Counted from the first letter of the stretch, positions 26,850-37,124 are shown. The stretch: DNA of 43,786 bases from Candidatus Pelagibacter sp. TMED118 (GCA_002170205.2 NHFT02000002.1:48946-92731), one strand, 5' to 3'. The notes: a model not told the origin generated them from the letters alone. Made by a program: numbers and translations.

Positions 26850-27736
26850 TTCGCGGGTAATAAATTTTTTGATCTAGCAGAATTTAGCATATGTTTTTGT
26901 AATTTTTCGAAAGCTTTATTTTCTATTTGTCTTATTCTTTCTCTGCTGATTTTGAACTTTTTACTTAGGTCCTCTAAAGTTATTGGGTTATCATTTAGCC
27001 TTCTAGAGTATAAAATTTCTTTTTCTCTTTCATTTAATATTTTAATCGAATCTTTTAGCAAATCTCTTCTCTGCTCCATTTCCTCTTGTTGTGCAAATTT
27101 GAGTTCTTGATCCATTTTGTCATCTACAACCCAATCCTGCCATTCATCGCCATCTTCTCCAATTGGAGAATTCAAGGATTTCTCTTTACCAGACAATCTT
27201 CGGTTCATAGAAACTACTTCATTTTCACTTACATCAAGTTTATTTGCAATTTTTTTTACTTCCTCATCTTTCAGATCTCCTTCTGATCTTGGTGCGATCT
27301 GATTTTTTATTTTCTTTAAATTAAAGAATAATTTTTTTTGTGCAGTAGTAGTTCCCATTTTCACAAGACTCCATGATCTTAATATATATTCTTGGATAGA
27401 AGCTTTTATCCACCACATGGCATAAGTTGCTAGACGAAAACCTTTCTCAGGTTCAAACTTTTTAACTGCTTGCATTAGTCCAATATTTCCCTCAGAAATC
27501 ATTTCATTAACTGGTAACCCATATCCTTTGTATCCCATAGCTATTTTAGCCACTAGTCTTAGGTGACTTGTGACTAATTTTTCTGCTGATTTAATATTAC
27601 CAGTATTTTTCCAGTTTTTAGCCAGCATATATTCTTCCTCTGCATCTAACATTGGAAACTTTTTAATTTGAGCAAGATAAGCAGACAAAGCACCTTCGTT
27701 AGATAGTGTGGGTAGGTTATATTTACTTTTATTCAT
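26846..27736 (-). CDS. rpoH: RNA polymerase sigma-32 factor RpoH
   Basis: 296-residue heat-shock sigma factor. Region 2 contains [43 protein letters not shown], followed by the RpoH box [14 protein letters not shown] that separates RpoH from other group-3 sigmas. The region 4 helix-turn-helix ends with [22 protein letters not shown]. It is probably degraded by FtsH, encoded nearby. rluD lies 47 bp upstream on the same strand. It is convergent with purA with a 4-nt overlap. Confidence 0.95.
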   Translation of the reverse strand: MNKSKYNLPTLSNEGALSAYLAQIKKFPMLDAEEEYMLAKNWKNTGNIKSAEKLVTSHLRLVAKIAMGYKGYGLPVNEMISEGNIGLMQAVKKFEPEKGFRLATYAMWWIKASIQEYILRSWSLVKMGTTTAQKKLFFNLKKIKNQIAPRSEGDLKDEEVKKIANKLDVSENEVVSMNRRLSGKEKSLNSPIGEDGDEWQDWVVDDKMDQELKFAQQEEMEQRRDLLKDSIKILNEREKEILYSRRLNDNPITLEDLSKKFKISRERIRQIENKAFEKLQKHMLNSARSKNLLPAN

Positions 27737-27783
27737 AATATTATTTATTTAATAAAGATATTAGATTTTACAATAATTTTTTT

Positions 27784-28758
27784 TTAAGTATTTCTTAGTT
27801 TTTTTAATATATTTTCTAAATCTTCAGGTAATTCTGAACTAAAACTCATTTTATTTTTATTTTTTGGGTGTATAAAGCCCAAGGTTTTCGCATGGAGAAA
27901 TTGTCTATTCAAATTTTTTAATTGTAAAATGATTTCTTCTTCAACATTTTTGATTCCTCTAAACTTTTTCTTGTATTGCTTATCACCTAATATGTTGTTT
28001 CCTTTATAAGTCATGTGCACCCTTATTTGATGCGTTCTGCCTGTTTCCAATTTACATTCTACAAGACTAAAAGTAGGTATTTTTTGGCTCTCGAATATTT
28101 CAATAGTTTTATAATTTGTTATTGCTTTTTTTCCATTTGCTTCCCCGACTTCCATTAATTGTCTATTTTTAGAACTCCTTCTAATAAAATTTTCTATCTT
28201 TCCAGATCGTGGTCTTAATTTGCCCCAAACCATGGCTAAATATATTCTATCTACTGAATGATTTTTGAACTGATCAGATAACATCATATGAGAAAAATTA
28301 TTTTTGGCTATAACTACTAATCCTGAGGTATCTTTATCAATTCTATGAACTATGCCTGGTCTAAATTTTTCTCCAATATTCGAAAGTTCCGTTCCTTTAT
28401 ATTTAATTAATGCGTTTACAATAGTCTTATCTAAATTGCCGGCCCCAGGATGAATCGATATACCCGCTTTTTTATTTAAGACTATTAAATCATTATCTTC
28501 AAAAATAATATCTAAATTATAATCAAATGGTTTGAGTGAAATCTCCTCAGGCTCAATAATATTAAATTCTATCACGTCACCATATCTAACAATTAAGGAT
28601 GGCTCTTTGACAATTTTTTCATTTATCTTTAAAAATTTTTTTAATATTAAATTTTTAATTTTTGTTCTACTTATATTTTCACATTTTTGGCTAAGATAAT
28701 AATCAACCCTAGAATTTTTTTGTGAGTTTTCTACAATTAATTTGATGATATTACTCAT
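27784..28758 (-). CDS. rluD: RluA-family 23S rRNA pseudouridine synthase (RluD-like)
   Basis: 324 residues with an N-terminal S4-like RNA-binding domain (about 15-75) and the catalytic RluA domain. The catalytic Asp is in HRIDKDTSGL, with GISIHPGAGN before it and the GRTHQIRVHM motif later. The domain layout fits RluD, which modifies helix 69 of 23S rRNA. rluD upstream of rpoH is the usual alphaproteobacterial order. Its start is 23 bp from the tRNA-Arg gene on the other strand, so the promoters overlap. Confidence 0.92.
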   Translation of the reverse strand: MSNIIKLIVENSQKNSRVDYYLSQKCENISRTKIKNLILKKFLKINEKIVKEPSLIVRYGDVIEFNIIEPEEISLKPFDYNLDIIFEDNDLIVLNKKAGISIHPGAGNLDKTIVNALIKYKGTELSNIGEKFRPGIVHRIDKDTSGLVVIAKNNFSHMMLSDQFKNHSVDRIYLAMVWGKLRPRSGKIENFIRRSSKNRQLMEVGEANGKKAITNYKTIEIFESQKIPTFSLVECKLETGRTHQIRVHMTYKGNNILGDKQYKKKFRGIKNVEEEIILQLKNLNRQFLHAKTLGFIHPKNKNKMSFSSELPEDLENILKKLRNT

Positions 28759-28768
28759 ATTTTATAAT
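28742..28768 (+). promoter_or_regulatory. Candidate promoter for tRNA-Arg
   Basis: A perfect -10 TATAAT (28763-28768) lies 13 bp before the tRNA gene. TTGATG (28742-28747) upstream leaves a short 15-bp spacer, or 16 if TTTGAT is used. The -35 element lies inside the first codons of rluD on the opposite strand. Confidence 0.45.
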
Positions 28769-28781
28769 ATTAATATGAAAT

Positions 28782-28855
28782 GCGTCTGTAGCTCAACTGG
28801 ATAGAGCGCCAGATTTCGGCTCTGGAGGTTCAGGGTTCGACTCCTTGCAGGCGCA
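28782..28855 (+). tRNA. tRNA-Arg (TCG anticodon)
   Basis: 74-nt cloverleaf: acceptor GCGTCTG/CAGGCGC (one G:U), D-arm with AGCTCAACTGGATAGAGC, anticodon stem CCAGA/TCTGG with loop TTTCGGC giving anticodon TCG (reads CGA and probably other CGN codons), T-arm with GGTTCGACTCC, discriminator A. The CCA is not encoded (CAA follows), so it must be added, unlike the initiator tRNA in this window. It stands alone between rluD and the ABC permease. Confidence 0.96.
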
Positions 28856-28890
28856 CAAAAAATTTCCTCGTTTATAATATACAAATACAA

Positions 28891-29682
28891 CTATTCTCCC
28901 ATATTAACTAATGTCCCTTTTTTTCTAGCACCATAAAATGAAAAGTAAAATACAGCAATGGATATTGAAAAATAAGATATATTTAAAAACAAGGCCTTAA
29001 ATATATTTTCATAGTTTACTGAATTATTAACTAATATTGATCTTGCTTCCTCAAAAACGTAAACTAAAGGTAAAAACTTTGAAATAACCTGTAACCATTC
29101 CGGTAATATTGATAGAGGATAATAAACACATCCCAGCGGGGCCAATAAAAATAGAGATGACCAAGCTGTATTTTCAAAAGATGGTCCAAATCTTAAAAGA
29201 CCAGAAGTTACCAAAATACCTAATGTTGTTCCAAACAAATATAAACTTAGAAAAAGTAACAGCAATGGAAAACCCATATCAAGTATTGAGACACCAAATA
29301 ATGGGCTCATTAATAAAATTGCCGGAACTATCCCGATTAATGTTCTTATCAAGGCGGTACAAGTTAGGGCAGTAATTATTTCACTTATCTTTAGAGGAGC
29401 TATAAATAAATTTGTGAAATTTCTACTCCATATTTCTTCTAGAAATAACATATTAAAACTTATACTCGACCTAAAAAGAAAGTCATAAAGTATTGCACAA
29501 CTTAATATCACTCCAGCTGTGTTTGTATAATATTCGCTATACATAGTAAAAAATTTTGAAATAAAGCCCCATAAAATTATTTGTATTGTTGGCCAGTAAA
29601 TTAAGTCTAAGATTCTTGGAAAAGACCCTTTGATCAAATAAAGGTGCCTAATCGACAGCGCATAAATTCTGTTTAATTTCAT
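28891..29682 (-). CDS. ABC-2 type transporter permease
   Basis: 263 residues with about six hydrophobic helices and the ABC-2 membrane domain pattern, including an amphipathic N-terminus and PLKISEIITALTCTALIRTLIG in the middle. The conserved LPLVYVFEEARSILV segment sits near the C-terminus. It forms an exporter with the ATPase gene 2 nt upstream. ABC-2 exporters move drugs, polysaccharides or lipids; nothing here fixes the substrate. It ends the tsaC-ABC run. Confidence 0.88.
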   Translation of the reverse strand: MKLNRIYALSIRHLYLIKGSFPRILDLIYWPTIQIILWGFISKFFTMYSEYYTNTAGVILSCAILYDFLFRSSISFNMLFLEEIWSRNFTNLFIAPLKISEIITALTCTALIRTLIGIVPAILLMSPLFGVSILDMGFPLLLLFLSLYLFGTTLGILVTSGLLRFGPSFENTAWSSLFLLAPLGCVYYPLSILPEWLQVISKFLPLVYVFEEARSILVNNSVNYENIFKALFLNISYFSISIAVFYFSFYGARKKGTLVNMGE

Positions 29683-29684
29683 AA

Positions 29685-30407
29685 TTATTCTCTTACAATT
29701 TTTAAAAATGTCTCCTCTAGATTTAACCTTCCATGTCTAGTAATCAAATCTTTACATGTGCCGTTATCAATAATTTTTCCACCCTTCATCATCATCACCT
29801 TAGAACAAAGTCTTTCGACTTCATTCATGTTGTGAGATGCAAGTAAAATAGTTGTCTTATTTTTGAATGAATAATCCTCTAGATAAGATCTTATGTAATC
29901 CCCTGTGTCAGGATCAAGGCTTGCTGTAGGCTCGTCTAATAATAAAATCTTAGGATTGTTTATCAAAGATTTTGCTAAAGAGACTCTATTCTTTTGACCA
30001 GATGACAACTCCCCCGTCTTTCTATTTTCAAAATCTTTAAGATTTAGCTCATCAATTAAAGTATTAATTCTGGATTCTAAATTTTTTACTTCATACATTT
30101 TACCATATACAGTTAAATTTTCTCTGATCGTAAGTTTTTTTGGTAATTCTACATAAGGTGATATAAAATTCATTTTTTCTAAAGCCTCAATTCTATTTTT
30201 TTCATTTTCAACATTTTTTCCATTAATCAAAATTTCTCCTTTAGAAGGTTTTATAAGCCCTAATATCATTCCAATTGTAGTAGTTTTACCACACCCGTTT
30301 GGCCCAAGTAGTCCAATAATTGTCCCTGTTTCAATCTCAAAATTTAAATTTTTAACAGCCTCAAACTCATTATAGTTTTTGTATAGACTTTTAATTTCAA
30401 TGCTCAT
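29685..30407 (-). CDS. ABC transporter ATP-binding protein
   Basis: 240-residue nucleotide-binding domain with Walker A GPNGCGKT (35-42), signature LSSGQ, Walker B ILLLDEP with the catalytic Glu, and the D- and H-loops (ASLDPDTGD, LLASHNMNEVERL). It powers the adjacent ABC-2 permease. Its ATG overlaps by 4 nt the stop of the corrected tsaC frame (TGA at 30406-30404), so the three genes are coupled only if tsaC is read through its frameshift. Confidence 0.95.
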   Translation of the reverse strand: MSIEIKSLYKNYNEFEAVKNLNFEIETGTIIGLLGPNGCGKTTTIGMILGLIKPSKGEILINGKNVENEKNRIEALEKMNFISPYVELPKKLTIRENLTVYGKMYEVKNLESRINTLIDELNLKDFENRKTGELSSGQKNRVSLAKSLINNPKILLLDEPTASLDPDTGDYIRSYLEDYSFKNKTTILLASHNMNEVERLCSKVMMMKGGKIIDNGTCKDLITRHGRLNLEETFLKIVRE

Positions 30408-31332
30408 TTGAATGACGCTCTTTTTAATCTATCATTAATTGTTTGTCCAAGACCTTTGTTTGGAATTTTTTCTACTTCTATAAGCTTATATTTTTTTTTT
30501 TTATCTTTCTAAGCATTTTATATAGATTTTTACCAGCTTCTATTAAATTCTTTTTTTTTGTAAGATAAAAAAAATTTTTATTATTAGTCCTTTTTTTGTT
30601 GATTAACAAATAAGCACTACCTTTTTTTGGATTTTTAATATTTAGTTTAATAGGAATTCCAGGCGAATAATGAAGTTTACTTTGCCCAGGAAATTTGAGT
30701 TTATTTTCAGAAAAATATTTTAGATTAAGACCAATAGCTTTATTAATTTCCTCTATACTTAATCCCCCAAGCCTTATAATTTTTGGCTTGTTAATAAGAT
30801 TAACAATTGTAGATTCTAAACCTATTGAGGATCTGCCACCATTTAGAATATATTTTATTGTTTTTCCAAACTCATCTTTAACATCATTTTTTGTTACTGG
30901 ACTAATGCCAGTAGATATATTAGCACTGGGCGCTGCTAATGGAAAATTAATTTTCTTTAAAAGCGATCTTGTGATATGGTGTTTTGGAAATCTAACTGCA
31001 AGTGAATTTTGATTGTTTGTAACATTCTTTGATACCATACTGTCATTTTTTAGTTTTAAAATAAATGTGATTGGTCCCGGGCAAAATTTTTTATAAAGCT
31101 TAATAACATATCTGTTTACATGACAATCTTTTTTTAATCTTTCTAGATTATAATAGTGAACTATCAAAGGATTATTTTTTGGTCTTTTTTTTATTTTGAA
31201 AATTTTTAATGTCGCTTCATTTGAATATGCATTTGCAGCTAGTCCATAAACCGTTTCAGTAGGTATTCCAATACACTCATTTTTTTCCAAAATTTTAATT
31301 GATTTTTTAATACTGGAATTATTAATTTTCAT
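30404..31332 (-). CDS. tsaC: Threonylcarbamoyl-AMP synthase (TsaC/Sua5), frameshifted
   Basis: Makes threonylcarbamoyl-adenylate for t6A37 of ANN-reading tRNAs. The YrdC domain is intact: GIPTETVYGLAANA, KIKKRPKNNPL, CPGPITFILK, APSANIS and the ESTIVNL block, followed by SPGIPIKL of the Sua5-type extension. The initial frame stops at 30478 (284 residues) just after a 12-A tract. One base added there (or two removed) continues as YKLIEVEKIPNKGLGQTIND then RLKRASFK and TGA at 30406-30404, matching the conserved Sua5 C-terminus (GxGxxINDRLxRA) and giving about 309 residues. This is sequencing error, slippage or a recent mutation. Its start is 11 bp from the divergent xseB start. Confidence 0.88.
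30491..30502 (-). other. 12-A tract at the tsaC frameshift
   Basis: Twelve consecutive A on the coding strand. The comparable tracts in the cyclo-ligase and glmM genes have 13 A spelling A-(AAA)x4 and hold frame; with 13 A here, tsaC would read straight through to its conserved C-terminus. Confidence 0.85.
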
Positions 31333-31343
31333 GTATTATTTAG

Positions 31344-31586
31344 ATGTTTAATATGAAAGACAAAAATTTACCAGATGATATTAACAGTAAATCTTTAAGC
31401 GAACTGACAGAATTAGTGGAGAATCTTTTACAAAAGTTGGAAGGAGAAAAAAATTTAGAGAATTCAATATTAGACTATCAAAAAATAATTATGCTTAATA
31501 ATTTAATACAAAAAAAATTTTCAAAAACTTCCAAGGAAATCTCTGAGGAAACAAATAGTAAAATTAAAAAAATTAAAATAAAATGA
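31344..31586 (+). CDS. xseB: Exodeoxyribonuclease VII small subunit
   Basis: 80 residues, helical, with SLSELTELVENLLQKLEGEKNLENS then a second helix (LDYQKIIMLNNLIQKKF), the pattern of XseB. It partners the XseA subunit, encoded elsewhere, in single-strand DNA degradation. A second in-frame ATG at 31353 could also be the start. It overlaps ispA by 4 nt; xseB-ispA-dxs is a well-conserved proteobacterial order, which supports this call despite weak sequence complexity. Confidence 0.85.
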   Translation: MFNMKDKNLPDDINSKSLSELTELVENLLQKLEGEKNLENSILDYQKIIMLNNLIQKKFSKTSKEISEETNSKIKKIKIK

Positions 31587-32452
31587 AAAAAAAACTATCC
31601 AAAGTTGCAAAAGACATCAATAAATATTTAAAAAGTTTTATATATAAACAAAAAAATTCAGGACTTTTAACACCCATGAGCTACGGATTATTGCCAGGAG
31701 GTAAAAAAATAAGATCAAAATTGCTTATTGATGTAGGAAAAATTTTTCGTGTTAAATATCAGACATTAGTTGTAATAGGTGCTGCCATTGAATGTATTCA
31801 TGCCTACTCATTAATCCATGACGATCTGCCATGCATGGATAATGATGTTATAAGAAGAGGAAAATTAACAACACATAAAAAGTTTGGAGAATCAACAGCA
31901 ATACTTGCTGGAAATTCTCTATTAACTATTGGTTTTGAAATTTTGAGTTCTTCACAATTAAATATTCCGAGTGCAACAAAAAATCAAATCATTAACTTAA
32001 TCTCTAAATGTGCAGGGCATTCAGGTGTTGCAGGTGGTCAATATCTAGATTTAAATTATGAAAAAAAAAGAATTTCAAAAAATAAAATTATTGAAATGCA
32101 ACGAAAAAAAACAGGAATGCTTTTCCAGTTTTGTTGTTCAACTCCCGTAATTTTGGCCAAAAAAAATAGATATATTAAAAAATTTTCTAATATAGGTTCA
32201 GATATTGGATTATTGTTCCAAATTACTGATGATTTAATAGATCATCAAGGGATAACTAAAAATGTAGGAAAAAAAACCAGAAAAGATATAAAAAAAGGTA
32301 AGGCAACTTTAATCAGTTTACTTGGATATAAAAATACTATTAATTATTCTTTAAAATTAAAAAATAAGATATTTAATCAACTAAATGATTTTGGAAAAGA
32401 AGCTCAAGATATTAAAGAAACACTGAATTATGTAATATTGAGAAAAAAATGA
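31583..32452 (+). CDS. ispA: Farnesyl/geranylgeranyl diphosphate synthase (IspA)
   Basis: Short-chain trans-prenyltransferase, 289 residues, building C15 (or C20) prenyl diphosphate from IPP and DMAPP. The first aspartate-rich motif DDLPCMD has the two-residue insertion typical of bacterial FPP synthases; the second is [16 protein letters not shown] near the N-terminus binds IPP. 4-nt overlaps with xseB upstream and dxs downstream indicate a coupled operon. Confidence 0.95.
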   Translation: MKKKLSKVAKDINKYLKSFIYKQKNSGLLTPMSYGLLPGGKKIRSKLLIDVGKIFRVKYQTLVVIGAAIECIHAYSLIHDDLPCMDNDVIRRGKLTTHKKFGESTAILAGNSLLTIGFEILSSSQLNIPSATKNQIINLISKCAGHSGVAGGQYLDLNYEKKRISKNKIIEMQRKKTGMLFQFCCSTPVILAKKNRYIKKFSNIGSDIGLLFQITDDLIDHQGITKNVGKKTRKDIKKGKATLISLLGYKNTINYSLKLKNKIFNQLNDFGKEAQDIKETLNYVILRKK

Positions 32453-34362
32453 ACAAACAATTTAAATACTTAAACAAAATAAATTTTCCATCAGATTTAA
32501 GAAAATTAAAAAAATCTGAATTAAAAGACTTGGCAAAAGAGGTAAGAGAGGAAATGATTAGTGCAGTTTCTGAAACCGGAGGTCATCTAGGGGCCGGATT
32601 AGGAGTTGTGGAACTAACCGTAGCCTTACATTATATTTTTGATACTCCGAAAGATAAATTAATTTGGGATGTGGGACATCAAGCATATCCACATAAAATA
32701 TTAACTGGAAGAAGGGATAAAATTAGGACTTTAAGAAAAGGAAATGGTCTATCAGGTTTCACAAAAAGATCAGAAAGTGAATATGATCCGTTTGGAGCGG
32801 CGCATAGTTCAACTTCAATATCATCGGGGCTAGGTATAGCCATTGCAAATAAATTATCAAATAAATCAAATAACGTAATTTCAGTTATTGGCGATGGTGC
32901 AATAAGTGCTGGAATGGCATATGAAGCAATGAATAATGCTGGAGCGAGTAAAACTAAAATTATAGTAATTTTAAACGACAACGATATGTCAATTTCAAAA
33001 CCTGTTGGTGCTATGAGGAGCTATTTAGCAAAAATCTTATCGGGTAAAATTTATTTTAGTTTAAGAGAAACAATTAAGTTAGTTATTTCAGCGTTTTCAA
33101 AAAGATTTTCAAAAAAAGCTGGAAAGGCAGAAGATTTTCTAAGATCAGCTGTTACTGGTGGAACTTTATTTAATTCTATGGGATTTTATTACGTAGGTCC
33201 AATTGATGGGCATGATATAGACTCCTTATTATCAGTTCTTCAGAATGCTAAGGAAATTAATTATGAGGGGCCAATCATGATACACGTCAAAACACAAAAA
33301 GGAAAAGGTTATAGTTTTGCAGAAAAATCTGAAGACAAATATCATGGTGTTTCAAAATTCAATGTTAATACAGGCAAACAAGAAAAATCAAACTCAATTG
33401 TTCCCTCATACACAAAAGTCTTTGCCAATACACTTATTCAACATGCTGAAAATGATAGCAAGGTTGTGGGTATAACGGCAGCTATGCCTTCAGTAACTGG
33501 TATGGATTTATTCAGCAAAAAGTTTCCAACTCGAATGTTTGACGTTGGAATAGCTGAACAGCACGCGGTGACATTTGCTGCTGGACTGGCAACGGAGGGA
33601 TACAAACCTTATGCTGCTATATATTCTACATTTCTTCAAAGAGCTTATGATCAGGTAGTCCATGATGTGGCAATACAGAGTTTGCCAGTGAGATTTGCAA
33701 TAGACAGAGCTGGATTAGTGGGAGCTGATGGACCAACTCATGCAGGATCTTTCGATATAACTTATCTTTCTACACTTCCGAATTTTATTGTGATGGCAGC
33801 CAGCGATGAAGCAGAATTAGTCAAAATGATAAATACCTCAATAGATATAAATGATAGACCATGCGCATTTAGGTATCCTAGAGGGAACGGCAATGGAGTT
33901 GATTTACCGTCAATAGATGAAAAATTGGTTATTGGAAAAGCTCGCACTATCAAAGAGGGAAAACAAGTTGCAATTCTAAATTTTGGCGCACGATTAAATG
34001 AAACTTTAATAGCAAGAGAAAATTTAAAAAAAAAGGGAATTAATTTAACAGTGATTGATGCAAGGTTTGCTAAACCATTAGACGAAAAACTTATTTGGCA
34101 ACTCGCTAATGACCATGATGTATTAATGACAATAGAGGAAGGTTCAATAGGAGGTTTTGGGTCGCATGTATCTCAATTTTTGTCAGAAAAGAATTTTTTA
34201 GATAACAATCTTAAGTTTAGGTCTATGATTTTTCCAGACAGATTTATAGATCATGATAAACCAGAGGTAATGTATAAATTAGCTGGCTTAGATGCTCATA
34301 GTATAACCGAAAAAATATTGGATACTTTAAATTCTAAAATAATTTTAAAAAAAACTAATTAA
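32449..34362 (+). CDS. dxs: 1-deoxy-D-xylulose-5-phosphate synthase
   Basis: ThDP-dependent first enzyme of the MEP isoprenoid pathway, combining pyruvate and glyceraldehyde-3-phosphate. 637 residues with [34 protein letters not shown], the ThDP/Mg motif [18 protein letters not shown], the transketolase middle domain [15 protein letters not shown] and [15 protein letters not shown]. It ends the xseB-ispA-dxs operon and is convergent with aroC through a shared TTAA at 34359-34362. Confidence 0.98.
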   Translation: MNKQFKYLNKINFPSDLRKLKKSELKDLAKEVREEMISAVSETGGHLGAGLGVVELTVALHYIFDTPKDKLIWDVGHQAYPHKILTGRRDKIRTLRKGNGLSGFTKRSESEYDPFGAAHSSTSISSGLGIAIANKLSNKSNNVISVIGDGAISAGMAYEAMNNAGASKTKIIVILNDNDMSISKPVGAMRSYLAKILSGKIYFSLRETIKLVISAFSKRFSKKAGKAEDFLRSAVTGGTLFNSMGFYYVGPIDGHDIDSLLSVLQNAKEINYEGPIMIHVKTQKGKGYSFAEKSEDKYHGVSKFNVNTGKQEKSNSIVPSYTKVFANTLIQHAENDSKVVGITAAMPSVTGMDLFSKKFPTRMFDVGIAEQHAVTFAAGLATEGYKPYAAIYSTFLQRAYDQVVHDVAIQSLPVRFAIDRAGLVGADGPTHAGSFDITYLSTLPNFIVMAASDEAELVKMINTSIDINDRPCAFRYPRGNGNGVDLPSIDEKLVIGKARTIKEGKQVAILNFGARLNETLIARENLKKKGINLTVIDARFAKPLDEKLIWQLANDHDVLMTIEEGSIGGFGSHVSQFLSEKNFLDNNLKFRSMIFPDRFIDHDKPEVMYKLAGLDAHSITEKILDTLNSKIILKKTN

Positions 34363-35444
34363 AATTTGCACTGAGCGTTGTTCATCAACATATGATCGAG
34401 CAATACGCAGTTCATCATTGCTTCACCTATTGGAACAGCTCTTATTCCAACACATGGATCGTGTCTACCTTTAACTGATATAGATGTATTTTTTCCAAAT
34501 CTATTTATTGTTTTTCTAGAAGTAAGAATTGAAGAAGTGGGTTTAACAGCAAAAGAAACCTTTATTTCTTGACCCGACGATATTCCACCCAAAATACCAC
34601 CTGCGTTATTAGATATAAAGTTAATTCTTTTTCCTTTCTGCACAATTTCATCAGAATTTTCTTCCCCAGTCAATTGTGCTGAATTCATTCCTGATCCAAT
34701 GTTAACACCTTTAACTGCATTTATACTCATCATTGCAGCTGCAAGATCCATGTCTAATTTTGAATAAATTGGTGCACCAAGACCAACTGGGATTCCTCTT
34801 GCTCGTATCTCAATTATAGCTCCACAAGATGAGCCAGCTTTTCTTATACCAAGCAAATATTTTTCCCACAATTTTATCATAGACTTGTCAGGACAAAATA
34901 ATGCATTTTTTCTTATATAACTATCATCCCATTTTTTTTGATTACAACCTAAAATTCCAAGTTGCGTTACTGCTCCAATTACCTTAAATTTTTTTCCTAG
35001 CTTAGTTTGTAAAACCTTTTTTGCGATAGCGCCCGCGGCAACTCTTGATGCAGTTTCCCTTGCTGATTGGCGACCACCTCCCCTGTAATCCCTAATGCCA
35101 TATTTTTTAAAATATGTAAAATCTGCATGCCCTGGTCTAAATTTATTTTTAATGGTTTCATAGTCTCTTGACCTCATATCTTGATTATAAATAATCATAG
35201 AAATTGGTGTTCCAGTTGTTTTTCCCTCAAATACCCCAGATAAAATATGAACTTTATCATCTTCTTTTCTTTGTGTTGTAAACTTTGATTGCCCAGGTTT
35301 TCTTTTGTTTAGCTCAATTTGAATATCTTCTTCTCTTATTGATATATTTGGCGGACATCCATCAACAATACACCCTATTGCAGGACCATGCGATTCTCCC
35401 CATGTAGTAAAACGGAATATTTTTCCAAATGTGTTAAAAGACAT
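34359..35444 (-). CDS. aroC: Chorismate synthase
   Basis: FMN-dependent last step of the shikimate pathway, EPSP to chorismate. 361 residues with [16 protein letters not shown], RRxP-like [43 protein letters not shown] and [14 protein letters not shown]. It stands alone, diverging from pdxH across 32 bp of AT-rich sequence, and overlaps dxs convergently by 4 nt. Confidence 0.98.
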   Translation of the reverse strand: MSFNTFGKIFRFTTWGESHGPAIGCIVDGCPPNISIREEDIQIELNKRKPGQSKFTTQRKEDDKVHILSGVFEGKTTGTPISMIIYNQDMRSRDYETIKNKFRPGHADFTYFKKYGIRDYRGGGRQSARETASRVAAGAIAKKVLQTKLGKKFKVIGAVTQLGILGCNQKKWDDSYIRKNALFCPDKSMIKLWEKYLLGIRKAGSSCGAIIEIRARGIPVGLGAPIYSKLDMDLAAAMMSINAVKGVNIGSGMNSAQLTGEENSDEIVQKGKRINFISNNAGGILGGISSGQEIKVSFAVKPTSSILTSRKTINRFGKNTSISVKGRHDPCVGIRAVPIGEAMMNCVLLDHMLMNNAQCKF

Positions 35445-35476
35445 AAATATATTATATAAGTTATTTTGTTTAAATT

Positions 35477-36103
35477 ATGAATCAAAAAAATTCTTTAGGA
35501 CTTAATATTTGCTTCGGTGACACGGATAAACCTATAGATTTATTCAAGGTTTGGTTCGAAGAGGCTGTAAAAGCTGAGATTAACGATCCAAATGCTGTTG
35601 CTTTAGCGACATCTGATGTTAATTTAATACCAACTGTCAGAATGGTTTTGCTAAAGGATTTTAGCTCAAAAGGATTTGTTTTTTATACAAATTTAAATAG
35701 CAAAAAAAGCGATGATTTAAAAAATAACCCAAATGCATCTATGTGCTTTCATTGGAAAAGCTTGTTAAGACAAATAAGAATAGTTGGTACAATAAATTCA
35801 GTTAATAACAAAGACGCTGATGATTATTATAACTCTAGAGCTTATAGAAGTAGAATTGGTGCTTGGGCATCAAATCAAAGCAAAATTTTAAAAAATAGAG
35901 ATGAACTTTATAAAAATATAGAGGAGTTCAAAAAAAAGTATCCCGACGAAGAAAAAGTACCACGACCTCCATATTGGTCTGGATGGATTTTAGAACCTAA
36001 AACAATTGAGTTTTGGTTGGATGGTGAAAATAGAATTCATGAACGTCTCAAGTATAAAAAAAATGGAAAAGATTTGTGGGAAAAGTTTTTACTTAGCCCT
36101 TAA
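35477..36103 (+). CDS. pdxH: Pyridoxamine 5'-phosphate oxidase
   Basis: FMN enzyme oxidising PNP or PMP to pyridoxal 5'-phosphate. 208 residues: PNAVALATSD, PTVRMVLLKDFSSKGFVFYTN, MCFHWKSLLRQIRIVG, and the C-terminal PYWSGWILEPKTIEFW then RIHER motif are diagnostic. Its stop shares a TTAA (36100-36103) with the convergent polyprenyl synthase gene. Confidence 0.97.
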   Translation: MNQKNSLGLNICFGDTDKPIDLFKVWFEEAVKAEINDPNAVALATSDVNLIPTVRMVLLKDFSSKGFVFYTNLNSKKSDDLKNNPNASMCFHWKSLLRQIRIVGTINSVNNKDADDYYNSRAYRSRIGAWASNQSKILKNRDELYKNIEEFKKKYPDEEKVPRPPYWSGWILEPKTIEFWLDGENRIHERLKYKKNGKDLWEKFLLSP

Positions 36104-37113
36104 AAAGATCTTCCCAAACTAAAATATGTAAGGCTTTTTAGTATCTGTTTTTCTTTGCTATCTTCAAATATATTCAAAGAGTTCGAAGCTATATTTATAA
36201 AGTACTCTGCTTTTTTATAACAATCGTTTATTACTTTATATTTTTTTATCATCTCTAATACTTTATTTAGATCAACGTTGTCTCTCTTTTTCTTATTAAA
36301 AATTATAAATAACTCATTTTTTTCCTCATTATTTATTTTTTGATAAAGTAAAATTATAGGTAAAGTAACTTTGCCTTCGAAAAAATCATTACCTATTTGT
36401 TTTCCAAACATTTTAAGATCTGAATTATAATCAAGGGTATCATCAGCAATTTGAAATGTTAGTCCTAGGTTTTTACCATATGAATGTAACGCATCCTTAA
36501 ACTTATTTTCTTTTTTTGAAAGAATTGCTCCTACTTTAGTAGATGCAGCAAATAAGGACGCAGTTTTCCAAGAAATTATTCTTAAATACGTTTCTTCTAA
36601 AATATCTATCTCTTTATTATGTTGTAACTGCAATACTTCCCCTTGCGAGATTTCTGCGGAGGTTGAAGATAGAAGTTTTAATATTTCTAAATCTCCATCA
36701 TCAACCATCATTTCAAAACATCTACTAAGTAAATAGTCACCGACTAAAATGGACGATTGATTACCCCATATCTTATTAAGTGTTTTTTTACCTCTTCTTA
36801 CTTCTCCATTATCTATAACATCGTCATGCATCAGAGTTGCTGAATGTATTAGCTCAACACAAGCCGAAAGATTTATGTCTCTCCCACCTTTTAGATAACC
36901 ACACAACTTTGCGGATCCTAAAGTAAGCAATGCTCTAATTCTTTTTCCACCTGTATTAATGTGGTATTTGGTCATTTCATCAACTAATTCAACTTTACTT
37001 GTTAATTTTTGTTTTATTTTCTCATCGACTAAAATTAGTTTATCTTCAACTGAAGTTTTTAGCTCAGAATAAGAGTTATTAATCTTGCTTTTTAGTTGAA
37101 CTACAGTGCCCAT
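36100..37113 (-). CDS. ispB: Polyprenyl (octaprenyl-type) diphosphate synthase
   Basis: Long-chain trans-prenyltransferase, 337 residues, making the ubiquinone side chain. First motif HDDVIDNGEVRRGK has no insertion between aspartates, and the second is IADDTLDY, both as in IspB-type enzymes; GGKRIRALL binds IPP. Chain length (C40 to C50) cannot be read from the sequence. Its substrates come from the MEP and IspA steps encoded just upstream. It diverges from the S49 peptidase gene across 109 bp. Confidence 0.93.
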   Translation of the reverse strand: MGTVVQLKSKINNSYSELKTSVEDKLILVDEKIKQKLTSKVELVDEMTKYHINTGGKRIRALLTLGSAKLCGYLKGGRDINLSACVELIHSATLMHDDVIDNGEVRRGKKTLNKIWGNQSSILVGDYLLSRCFEMMVDDGDLEILKLLSSTSAEISQGEVLQLQHNKEIDILEETYLRIISWKTASLFAASTKVGAILSKKENKFKDALHSYGKNLGLTFQIADDTLDYNSDLKMFGKQIGNDFFEGKVTLPIILLYQKINNEEKNELFIIFNKKKRDNVDLNKVLEMIKKYKVINDCYKKAEYFINIASNSLNIFEDSKEKQILKSLTYFSLGRSF

Positions 37114-37124
37114 TTTTAGAAAAT

